NCBI GenBank assembly: GCA_020216785.1
Contig: JAIWNO010000268.1
Coordinates: 1-10,000 of the forward strand
DNA length: 10,000 nt
Source of the DNA: Desulfomonile sp.
Lineage (GTDB): Bacteria; Desulfobacterota; Desulfomonilia; Desulfomonilales; Desulfomonilaceae
Direction: 5' to 3'
In this document: in pieces, positions 1-5,381 of the stretch
Layout of the letters: the number at the start of each line of letters is the position of its first letter
How positions within the stretch are numbered: position 1 is the stretch's first letter
Notes under the pieces: model-generated
The model's database searches: none
Told to the model about the DNA's origin: nothing
The model's input: only the letters and a program-made list of their open reading frames with translations
Translations under genes and position numbers: made by a program

Positions 1-320
1 TCTTCTTTGGGCAGGAATGAAACGGCGCCGCCTTTGATAGCCATGTTAATGCTCTCCACATCGATGGCTCGCGCGGTGAGCATCGCTGCAGGTAGATGTC
101 GGGCTCGGCAGGCTTTGAGCAATTCAAAGCCGTTTACCCCCATAATATCGAGAACCACGAGGTCAAACCTATCTTCGCTGATCAATTTCAAGGCGCCGTC
201 AAAGTCTTGTGCCGTAACTACAGTGGATTCCGGGAATTCTTCTTTGAAGATTTCCAGTACATCGGATTCGTCATCCACCACCAGCAGCTTCTTGCCATGT
301 AAGAGAGCCTGAGCATCCAT
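1..320 (-). CDS. Receiver-domain response regulator, partial (C-terminus beyond window edge)
   Basis: This gene encodes a CheY-like receiver domain, the phosphorylation-controlled switch of two-component systems. The visible 106 residues cover nearly a whole receiver: acidic pair D16/D17 after the first hydrophobic strand (KKLLVVDDE), phosphoacceptor D58 in LVVLDIMGVNGFELL, conserved T82 (MLTAR) and K105 (LPKE). The usual Pro after the phosphoacceptor loop is absent (DIMGVNG). The start at 320 gives the receiver frame. Its Shine-Dalgarno GAGG lies 10 nt upstream, and an out-of-frame ATG at 325 sits closer to it. The gene follows the 55-aa ORF by 101 nt on the same strand, so co-transcription with the TRAP/ligase operon is possible but unproven. 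Whether an output domain follows K105 cannot be seen. Confidence 0.9.
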   Translation of the reverse strand, partial: MDAQALLHGKKLLVVDDESDVLEIFKEEFPESTVVTAQDFDGALKLISEDRFDLVVLDIMGVNGFELLKACRARHLPAAMLTARAIDVESINMAIKGGAVSFLPKE

Positions 321-421
321 AGCATTTTTTCCTCGGACAGAAGGCAGTTCTCATAGGATAAGGGATTCCGTGTACCGATTTTGCGGAACTCTTTTGTCAA
401 ACCATCTCGAAATCCGCGCCG

Positions 422-589
422 CTACGTTTCCTCTAAGTTGATCTTGAGCATCTCTACCGAAGCGAGGATCCGTTTGCTGTTTCGGTTCACCGCAGGAAAG
501 TCCTCTGAAGCTTCGTAAAGCTGTCGAGCGAGAGCAGCGAGACTGTCAACAGTTTTGCGCATCTCTGTAAGCGAATACCGGCCATCCAT
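422..589 (-). CDS. Small hypothetical protein, 55 aa, between CoA ligase and response regulator
   Basis: A complete short ORF begins with ATG at 589, only 3 nt after the ligase stop codon (TAG at 593-595), and ends with TAG at 422-424. The product begins MDGRYSLTEMRKTVDSL and ends NLEET. It is rich in Leu, Ala, Glu, Lys and Arg and reads as two amphipathic helices (about residues 6-28 and 34-52) joined by EDFPAVNRN. There is no signal peptide, membrane segment or cysteine. The upstream sequence GGGATATAGAGG supplies purine-rich bases, but GAGG is almost adjacent to the ATG, so the ribosome site is imperfect. A second ATG at 585 lies in another frame and opens only 32 codons. Tight coupling to the ligase and protein-like composition support a real gene. 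I do not recognise the function; a small helical regulatory or partner protein is a guess. Confidence 0.65.
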   Translation of the reverse strand: MDGRYSLTEMRKTVDSLAALARQLYEASEDFPAVNRNSKRILASVEMLKINLEET

Positions 590-592
590 CCT

Positions 593-1933
593 CTATATCC
601 CTTTCTTCCTCAAGTCCTTGAATCGCCGCGCCTTTACTTCGTAGCGCGGCAAACTGTTTGGTGGAAAGAATTCCAGGTTGTAGCCAAGATTGGTTTTGAG
701 ACGAAGCTGAGTTGCAAGCTCCGCTTTAAGTTCCTCCAGCCGGGCGCCGGCCTGATCTTCTTTCAATTCGACCTTCAGCGTAATGTCGTCCGTATCCCCT
801 TTCTTGTCCACGATCACCTCGTATTCGTTGCCAAGTCCCTGAATGGAGCGGACCACATCTTCGATGGCGGACGGGGCCAGCAGAACACCCTTGACCTTGG
901 TTATGTCATCAGCTCGTCCGACAACCCCTCCCCTGAACAACTTATAGGTGCGACCACATTCACATCGGTCCTCACCGATCTCAACGATGTCCTTTGAATC
1001 GAACCGAATACATGGTTGTGCAAGCCTGTCCAACGCTGTGATAACAAGCTTGCCCCTTTGCCCGGGCTCTGTCACCGGCATGCCTGTTTCCACATCTTCG
1101 ACCTCGGCAAGGAACATGGCCTCGTTGACGTGGAGTGCGCCGGGTTGGCTCGAACATTCGAATCCCCAGGCTCCTATCTCGGTCGCGCCCGCGTGGTCAT
1201 AAACCTTCGCCCCCCATGCCTCTTCTATCCGTTTCTTTGTGGCGGGAATCAAGGCGCCCGGTTCCCCTGCACAGGTTATCTTGGTAATCGGCAGAGAGGC
1301 AGGATCCAGATGAAGTTGATTGCGAGCCGTGTCGGCCATCCCCAGGATATACGTCGGGGTGGCCAGGAGCGCAGTGGCTTGCAATTCTTGGATTTTGAGG
1401 ATACGGGATTTTGTGTCGAGCACACCCCCTGGGATCGTCTCGCAGCCAATCTTTTCCGAGGCATAGTGGGCGGCCCAAAAGGCCACGAACACATTGTACC
1501 CGAAGGGAAGAAAGACGCGATCGGAAGGCCGGTAACCCTGCGCCCATAATAAGGTGGCCCAACAGTCGGACCACCACTCCCAATCCTGCCAAGTATCGGG
1601 TTGATAGACCGGCTGTCCGGTGGTTCCACTGGTCTGACGAAACACACAGACCTCTTCCAAATCGACACACAACGCATCACCGTACGGAAAGAGATCCTTG
1701 CGCTGGATCGGCTGCATCATGGCCTTTTCGACTTTCGGCACCTTGCGCACATCTGCCAGTGAGTTGATATCATCGGGATGCAGGCCTGCGCTTTGGTAAA
1801 GAGTGCGATGAAACCGAGAGTGATCATAGGCCCACTTGACAATTTTCTTAAATTTCTTGAGCTGTAATCGTTCCAGGCCGTCTCGCGTGAGTGTTTCCAG
1901 ATACGGATTCCAGTACGGGACTTCTTTATTCAT
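593..1933 (-). CDS. PaaK-like (phenylacetate-CoA ligase family) AMP-forming acyl/aryl-CoA ligase
   Basis: This is an enzyme of the ANL adenylating superfamily, predicted to convert a carboxylic acid, ATP and CoA to acyl-CoA, AMP and PPi in the cytoplasm. From the chosen ATG it has 446 residues, normal for PaaK-like ligases. Visible motifs are an N-terminal WAYDHSRFHRTLYQSAGL segment, the phosphate-binding loop RQTSGTTGQP (99-108), CAGEPG (221-226), the adenine/substrate motif YDHAGATEIGAWGFEC (245-260), FDSKDIVEI (311-319), a C-x-C-G motif (C324/C326), the hinge GRADDITKVKGV (339-350) and a C-terminal NSLPRYEVKARR with candidate catalytic K434. The start at 1933 has GAGG at good spacing and begins MNKEVPYW. 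An upstream in-frame start at 2017 would overlap dctM and lacks support. The gene lies 56 nt after dctM, so its substrate is probably the acid imported by the TRAP system. Phenylacetate itself is not established; benzoate-like, other aromatic or aliphatic acids remain possible. Confidence 0.92.
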   Translation of the reverse strand: MNKEVPYWNPYLETLTRDGLERLQLKKFKKIVKWAYDHSRFHRTLYQSAGLHPDDINSLADVRKVPKVEKAMMQPIQRKDLFPYGDALCVDLEEVCVFRQTSGTTGQPVYQPDTWQDWEWWSDCWATLLWAQGYRPSDRVFLPFGYNVFVAFWAAHYASEKIGCETIPGGVLDTKSRILKIQELQATALLATPTYILGMADTARNQLHLDPASLPITKITCAGEPGALIPATKKRIEEAWGAKVYDHAGATEIGAWGFECSSQPGALHVNEAMFLAEVEDVETGMPVTEPGQRGKLVITALDRLAQPCIRFDSKDIVEIGEDRCECGRTYKLFRGGVVGRADDITKVKGVLLAPSAIEDVVRSIQGLGNEYEVIVDKKGDTDDITLKVELKEDQAGARLEELKAELATQLRLKTNLGYNLEFFPPNSLPRYEVKARRFKDLRKKGI

Positions 1934-1938
1934 TTTTT

Positions 1939-1942
1939 CCTC
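1939..1942 (-). promoter_or_regulatory. Shine-Dalgarno fixing the CoA ligase start
   Basis: GAGG followed by AAAAA and ATG at 1933 decides the ligase start over the upstream in-frame codon at 2017. A short inverted repeat (1937-1941 with 1948-1952, TTCCT/AGGAA, 6-nt loop) could partly mask this site in the mRNA. The stem is weak and may be chance. Confidence 0.6.
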
Positions 1943-1989
1943 ACAGAAGGAATTTTCCGGGACCTGAAAAACCTGACCGACATCCACAG

Positions 1990-3291
1990 CTATTTCATAA
2001 ACACGCTCGGAAGCCACAAAGAAATCTCAGGTACAAAGACCAGAATCAGGAGGCAAATGGACATTCCAACGACGAACGGGTAAATCCCTTTGTAGATGGT
2101 AGAAATCGGCTCCTTGGTCACTCCTGACACAACGAAGGCATTAATGGCCATCGGAGGAAGGATGACGCCTATCATAGTCACCACACTTATAATGATCCCA
2201 AACCAGACCGGATCGTACCCCAGCTTCAGGACTACGGGCAGGAAAATGGGAGTGGCCAGAATCAAAAACGCCAGGTCTTCAATAAATGACCCTCCGATGA
2301 GGTAAACGCCTATTATGATAAATATAACGATCGAGGAACCTACATTGAGGCTCTCAAGCCATGTCGCAACCAAATAGGGTGTTCGTGTGACTGCAAAGAA
2401 GTGGCCGAGAATAGTTGCTCCGGCAAGAAGGATGAGAACCATGCACCCGATGCGGAGAGTATCATTCACAGCTTTGATAAAGCGCTTTAAGTCCATATCC
2501 TTCTTCGCAAGAGTCAGTACCAAGACAGCGAAGGTACCCACGCTTCCCGCCTCGGTCGGAGTAAAGAAGCCTTGCATAAGCCCTCCAACCACCAGCACGA
2601 AAACCAAAAGAACCCATACCACCGAAGGCAACGACGCGAATCGCGCTTTCCAGGTCGATCTCTCGCCTTTCGGTCCGAGTTTGGGATTGAGAACGCTCCA
2701 GCCGAACAAGGTCACCACAAAGGAGAATGCCACCATCAGTCCGGGAATTATTCCTGCCAGAAACAGGCGGCCAATGGAGGTTTCCGTCAGTACTCCGTAA
2801 ATAATAAGCACTACGCTAGGGGGGATAAGTATTCCGAGCGTGCCTACCGTGGCGACAGTACCACATGAAAGCCTTCTATCGTAATTGTACCGGTCCATTT
2901 CCGGGACGGCAATCGTGGCAAATGTCGCGGCAGTGGCGGGAGAAGACCCGCAGATAGCCTTGAACGCGGTGGCCGCTGCAACCGTGCCTATTGCCAGTCC
3001 ACCAGGAACATGCCCGATGAATTTGTAGGCAGAGTCATAAAGGTTGCGAGCGATTCCGCCGCTCGCGCCCAATTGGCCCATGAGAACAAACAGGGGTATG
3101 ACCGTGAATCCGTAAGAAGACAGGACGCCGTAAACGTCCTTGGCTACCAGGTTAAGGGCAGCGTCCACATTCACAATGGCAGCGAATCCTATGAAACCCG
3201 CAAGGGCCATGGCAAGACCAATCTCAAGCCCCATGAGGAAAAACACGAAAAGGAGCAAAATCGCAAGGATACTGATCGTCGCAACACTCAT
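1990..3291 (-). CDS. dctM: TRAP transporter large permease DctM
   Basis: This is the large integral-membrane subunit of a tripartite ATP-independent periplasmic transporter, the ion-coupled translocation channel. The 433-aa product has the family length and about twelve hydrophobic segments across its whole length, starting at residues 5-20 and ending near 405-422. Family signatures are PLFVLMGQLGASGGIARNLYD (66-86), the first hairpin region ICGSSPATAATFATIAVPEM (113-132), LGILIPPSVVLIIYG (152-166), FFTPTEAGSVG (242-252) and the second half's GSFIEDLAFLILATPIFLPV (334-353) plus GVILPPMAINAFVVSG (375-390). The start ATG overlaps the dctQ stop in an ATGA (3288-3291), indicating translational coupling. 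A purine-rich AGGAAACGGAA lies just upstream inside dctQ. It stops with TAG 56 nt before the CoA ligase. Confidence 0.96.
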   Translation of the reverse strand: MSVATISILAILLLFVFFLMGLEIGLAMALAGFIGFAAIVNVDAALNLVAKDVYGVLSSYGFTVIPLFVLMGQLGASGGIARNLYDSAYKFIGHVPGGLAIGTVAAATAFKAICGSSPATAATFATIAVPEMDRYNYDRRLSCGTVATVGTLGILIPPSVVLIIYGVLTETSIGRLFLAGIIPGLMVAFSFVVTLFGWSVLNPKLGPKGERSTWKARFASLPSVVWVLLVFVLVVGGLMQGFFTPTEAGSVGTFAVLVLTLAKKDMDLKRFIKAVNDTLRIGCMVLILLAGATILGHFFAVTRTPYLVATWLESLNVGSSIVIFIIIGVYLIGGSFIEDLAFLILATPIFLPVVLKLGYDPVWFGIIISVVTMIGVILPPMAINAFVVSGVTKEPISTIYKGIYPFVVGMSICLLILVFVPEISLWLPSVFMK

Positions 3292-3773
3292 GTTTCCGTT
3301 TCCTGTTTTCCTATTCCGAGCATCTCAAGGAATAAGACTATGCACTCTATGAAGCAACATATCGCAATGCCGTACGCCACTGGATAAAGAGGGAACTGAA
3401 GCGTCAGGGTAGTCTCGCCCATTCTGCTGAAATCAGCTCCCAGGAGCCACAGATTCCATGCAATGATGATGAAGGTCCCTATCGCCAACAACCTGGTAAT
3501 GACCTTGAAGAGCTTCTGCAATCCGGTCGGAAGTCTTTCCGTGAGAAAGTCCATTCTTACATGTCCCTGCACCCTGGACGTTTGCGGAATGGCAAAGCCG
3601 ATGGCCACTGCACCCAGCAGGCCCACAAGCTCATAGGTACCCACAATAGGCCTTTTGAGGGTTCTCAGGGCAACATCCGCTACAGTGAGAAACACCATGC
3701 TCGTCAATGCGACTCCTGCTATGGAGTACATGACACGAGAGAGAACTCTAATGACTGCTGAAAGTGTATTCAT
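3288..3773 (-). CDS. dctQ: TRAP transporter small permease DctQ
   Basis: This is the small membrane subunit of the TRAP transporter, which partners DctM. The 161-aa product has the expected four transmembrane segments at about residues 15-34, 48-66, 92-112 and 130-152. The typical small-permease pattern is visible: a VADVALRTL stretch after the first segment (31-39), GTYELVGLLGAVAIGFAIP (45-63), and a charged cytoplasmic loop GHVRMDFLTERLP (70-82). No recognisable Shine-Dalgarno precedes the ATG: the 14 nt before it are TACCCCCAATCATC, immediately preceded by a 10-bp stem-loop that starts shortly after dctP. It should therefore be made in smaller amounts than DctP. Its stop overlaps the dctM start by 4 nt. 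Confidence 0.95.
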   Translation of the reverse strand: MNTLSAVIRVLSRVMYSIAGVALTSMVFLTVADVALRTLKRPIVGTYELVGLLGAVAIGFAIPQTSRVQGHVRMDFLTERLPTGLQKLFKVITRLLAIGTFIIIAWNLWLLGADFSRMGETTLTLQFPLYPVAYGIAICCFIECIVLFLEMLGIGKQETET

Positions 3774-3787
3774 GATGATTGGGGGTA

Positions 3788-3828
3788 CTCCGCCTGATGA
3801 TCGGCTGTACCGGCTGATTCAGGCGGAG
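3788..3828 (-). promoter_or_regulatory. Intercistronic stem-loop between dctP and dctQ
   Basis: A perfect 10-bp inverted repeat, CTCCGCCTGA (3819-3828 read on the minus strand) and TCAGGCGGAG (3788-3797), encloses a 21-nt loop. It begins 10 nt after the dctP stop and ends 14 nt before the dctQ ATG. No U-tract follows, so it is unlikely to be a complete terminator. It more likely stabilises the dctP mRNA 3' end, causes partial read-through, or limits dctQ translation, giving an excess of binding protein over permease. The inverted repeat is seen directly; its function is inferred. Confidence 0.7.
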
Positions 3829-3838
3829 AGGGAGGAGG

Positions 3839-4861
3839 TCAAGGGTTGTTTTTCAGCCATTCCTGGCAGAATTTCAGTGCTTCGTCACCAGGGAGGCCTT
3901 TGGCTTTCGTGCTTTTCACATATTCATCCAAGATGGGCTCCATGAGCTTTGCCCAACGGGCATCCTCCTCCTTGGACAACTGGATTATTTTGTGACCTTT
4001 GGCAAGGGCAAACTCGGTCCCCTCCTTGTCCAAATCGACCCACAGTTTGGCCGTCTTGTCGATCCATTCCTTGTTTATCTTCTCAATGGTTTCCTGAACG
4101 TCCTTGGGCAAGGAGTTCCATTTCTTCTTGTTCATGGCCACGAAGAACAAGAGCGAGTACGAGGACCCGAAATTCTGGGTGGTGCAGTTGGTCACTTCGG
4201 CAAACTTCCATCCTTTCAGCACTTCGATGGGCGAGAGCACGCCTTCCACCACCCCTTTCTGAAGAGCGTCGTAGGTTTCTGTCTGGGGCATGGCAACCGG
4301 AGTTGCGCCGAGGGCGGAAGCTACCTTGGAGCTGGTGCCCGTGCATCGAAGCTTCATGCCTTTCAAGTCCTCCAGTTTTTCGACCGGCTTCTTTGTGTTA
4401 ACAATTCCCGGACCGTGTCCATGCAGGTACATGATTTTCACGTCGTCAAATTCTTTTGGTTTAAACTTCTCAAAATAGGCATTACACAACTTGGTAGCTT
4501 GGTTTCCGGCCCTGTAGCCCAGTGGAAGGTCAATCACCTCGCTCAAAGGAAACCGCCCCTTGACGTAGCTGACGACCGACATGCCGATGTCGGATATCCC
4601 TTTGACGACCCCGTCATAGCACTGGTCGGCAGGTGTAAGGGTACCGCCGGGAAACATGTTGATCTTGACCGCTCCGTTGGTTCGCTTCTCGATTTCCTTA
4701 GCCCACTCGGTGGCTAGAATGCAGTGGCCGTGCGTGGCTGGGAAGAAAATTGAGTAAGTAAGCTCTACGGTCTTGCAAGATGCCGGACCTGCTGCCAACA
4801 ACATCGGCAATAGGATCATCAAGCACCCGCACACGAAGGCCGAAGATCGTTTTTTCAACAT
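3839..4861 (-). CDS. dctP: TRAP transporter periplasmic substrate-binding protein DctP
   Basis: This is the secreted solute receptor of the TRAP system, which captures the substrate (typically an organic acid) and delivers it to DctQM. The 340-aa product starts with a clear signal peptide: MLKKR basic end, hydrophobic core at residues 8-24, and cleavage likely around AGPAS-C-K (27-30). C29 lacks a canonical lipobox because -3 is Pro, so a soluble protein is more likely than a lipoprotein. Fold markers are YSIFFPATHGHC (36-47), MFPGGTLTPADQCYDGVVKGISDIG (69-93), the LEDLKGMKLRCTGTSSK region (163-179) with R172 at the position of the carboxylate-binding Arg of DctP-type receptors, and VVEGVLSPIEVLKGWKF (204-220). 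An optimal AGGAGGTG lies 4 nt before the ATG. It is the first gene after the sigma54-type promoter and a 270-nt leader. The substrate cannot be read from the sequence. Confidence 0.95.
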   Translation of the reverse strand: MLKKRSSAFVCGCLMILLPMLLAAGPASCKTVELTYSIFFPATHGHCILATEWAKEIEKRTNGAVKINMFPGGTLTPADQCYDGVVKGISDIGMSVVSYVKGRFPLSEVIDLPLGYRAGNQATKLCNAYFEKFKPKEFDDVKIMYLHGHGPGIVNTKKPVEKLEDLKGMKLRCTGTSSKVASALGATPVAMPQTETYDALQKGVVEGVLSPIEVLKGWKFAEVTNCTTQNFGSSYSLLFFVAMNKKKWNSLPKDVQETIEKINKEWIDKTAKLWVDLDKEGTEFALAKGHKIIQLSKEEDARWAKLMEPILDEYVKSTKAKGLPGDEALKFCQEWLKNNP

Positions 4862-5132
4862 ACTACACCTCCTGGGTCAGATCTCTTGGGATATCCGGTT
4901 AATCAATAAATGCATGACACCCTGGCCGTGCATTCCGGATGCTTAAGAAACAGAGAAAAGGGGCCGCTACTGTCCTGAGCAGCTGTGCCAGCTCAAAGGG
5001 CTGCGCCATCGTCCGTTTGAGCGTCCCAACAAGGCGTCGCTGAGGGTAAAAGCTCGTGTCGACTCCAGTGTTTCGGTTGAAACCGAGCGGCTTGCGAAGA
5101 CGTTGTGTCCCCGGCAGTGATCTATCACCCAC
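4862..5132 (-). other. Long untranslated leader of the dctP operon
   Basis: If transcription begins about 12 nt after the -12 element, at about 5132, the mRNA has a leader of about 271 nt before dctP. It holds no convincing gene. An ORF spanning 4899-5234 crosses the promoter, and its internal ATG at 5009 (36 codons) has a poor ribosome site. Two small dyads are visible: GTGAT-CT-ATCAC at 5117-5128, just after the predicted start, and TCGGTT-GA-AACCGA at 5073-5086. No known riboswitch was recognised. The leader depends on the promoter call. Confidence 0.45.
4866..4873 (-). promoter_or_regulatory. Strong Shine-Dalgarno of dctP
   Basis: AGGAGGTG lies 4 nt before the dctP ATG and is the strongest ribosome site in the window. 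It contrasts with the absence of one before dctQ and agrees with high production of the binding protein. Confidence 0.85.
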
Positions 5133-5138
5133 AAAGAT

Positions 5139-5159
5139 AATTTGCACTCTCCATGCCAG
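5139..5159 (-). promoter_or_regulatory. Sigma54 (-24/-12) promoter upstream of dctP
   Basis: The minus strand reads C-TGGCATG-GAGA-GTGCA-AAT, against the sigma54 consensus YTGGCACG-N4-TTGCW. The invariant GG (5156-5157) and GC (5144-5145) are separated by exactly 10 nt. There are two deviations, C to T in the -24 box and the first T of TTGC to G. A start near 5132 is predicted. An adjacent sigma54-activator gene and two palindromes at enhancer distance upstream raise confidence well above the motif alone. No good -35/-10 sigma70 promoter was seen in the same region. Confidence 0.75.
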
Positions 5160-5268
5160 ATCGAGCGACCGGTGAAGCAAGTAGGAAAAAGTTAATCGTG
5201 CTGGGATGTTGAGAAAATCCGGCAACGACCGCATTCAGCCCACACCCACTCCATTCTCGGCACTCTTA

Positions 5269-5284
5269 TGGGCGATTTCGCCCA
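5269..5284. promoter_or_regulatory. Enhancer-type palindrome (UAS 1), TGGGCGA-TT-TCGCCCA
   Basis: A perfect 7-bp inverted repeat with a 2-nt centre, flanked by TTA on the left and ATA on the right. Its centre is about 144 bp upstream of the predicted sigma54 start, within the usual range for enhancer-binding protein sites. It matches the 5336-5351 site in both arms and differs only in the central pair, as expected for a dimeric HTH protein. It is the presumed target of the Fis-type HTH protein encoded at 5382-7442. Confidence 0.75.
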
Positions 5285-5335
5285 ATAAATGAAAATTATG
5301 TTATTAATCATCCAACATCACATGATAATCATCTA

Positions 5336-5351
5336 TGGGCGACATCGCCCA
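5336..5351. promoter_or_regulatory. Enhancer-type palindrome (UAS 2), TGGGCGA-CA-TCGCCCA
   Basis: Second perfect copy, centre 67 bp from the first and about 211 bp upstream of the predicted start. The conserved stretch extends outward to TATGGGCGA on the left and TCGCCCAA on the right. It begins 30 bp beyond the activator stop codon. As RNA it could also form a hairpin, but no U-run follows on the minus strand, so a terminator is the weaker reading. The DNA between the two copies is AT-rich, which would favour bending. Confidence 0.75.
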
Positions 5352-5365
5352 AGATGGCAACCGCG

Positions 5366-5374
5366 TATGGGCGG
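5366..5374. promoter_or_regulatory. Third half-site of the palindrome family (TATGGGCGG)
   Basis: TATGGGCGG repeats the left arm and left flank of both upstream palindromes, but the opposing arm is degenerate (CCGCTCA). It ends only a few bases before the activator stop codon at 5382-5384. The arm lies 32 bp from the corresponding arm of UAS 2, close to three helical turns, so a weak third site on the same DNA face is plausible. It could be chance. Confidence 0.4.
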
Positions 5375-5381
5375 ATCCCGC

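Noticed and set aside
1016..1549. 177-codon plus-strand ORF antisense to the CoA ligase
   Set aside because: It lies wholly within a clear ligase gene, has no domain signature, and is explained as a reverse-frame shadow of a moderately GC-rich gene.
593..2017. Longer 474-aa version of the CoA ligase starting at 2017
   Set aside because: It would overlap dctM, its extra 28 residues do not resemble the family N-terminus, and ATG 1933 has a well-placed GAGG.
3992..4717. 241-codon plus-strand ORF antisense to dctP
   Set aside because: Long, but a shadow: the minus strand encodes a complete TRAP receptor with signal peptide and strong ribosome site, and the plus frame has no recognisable protein features.
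4899..5234. 111-codon minus-strand ORF in the intergenic region
   Set aside because: It spans the -24/-12 promoter and most of the leader, has no recognised motif and no good ribosome site; composition is mixed and not protein-like throughout. An internal ATG at 5009 could give a 36-aa leader peptide, but nothing supports it.
5285..5335. AT-rich segment between the palindromes as an IHF site
   Set aside because: IHF often assists sigma54 promoters, but no stretch here or between UAS 1 and the promoter matches WATCAA-N4-TTR well; GATTAACTTTTTC near 5190 has three mismatches.
5269..5351. The two palindromes as intrinsic terminators or a CRISPR-like repeat
   Set aside because: Neither is followed by a T-run on the minus strand, there are only two full copies with symmetrical arms, and their position relative to the promoter fits protein binding better.
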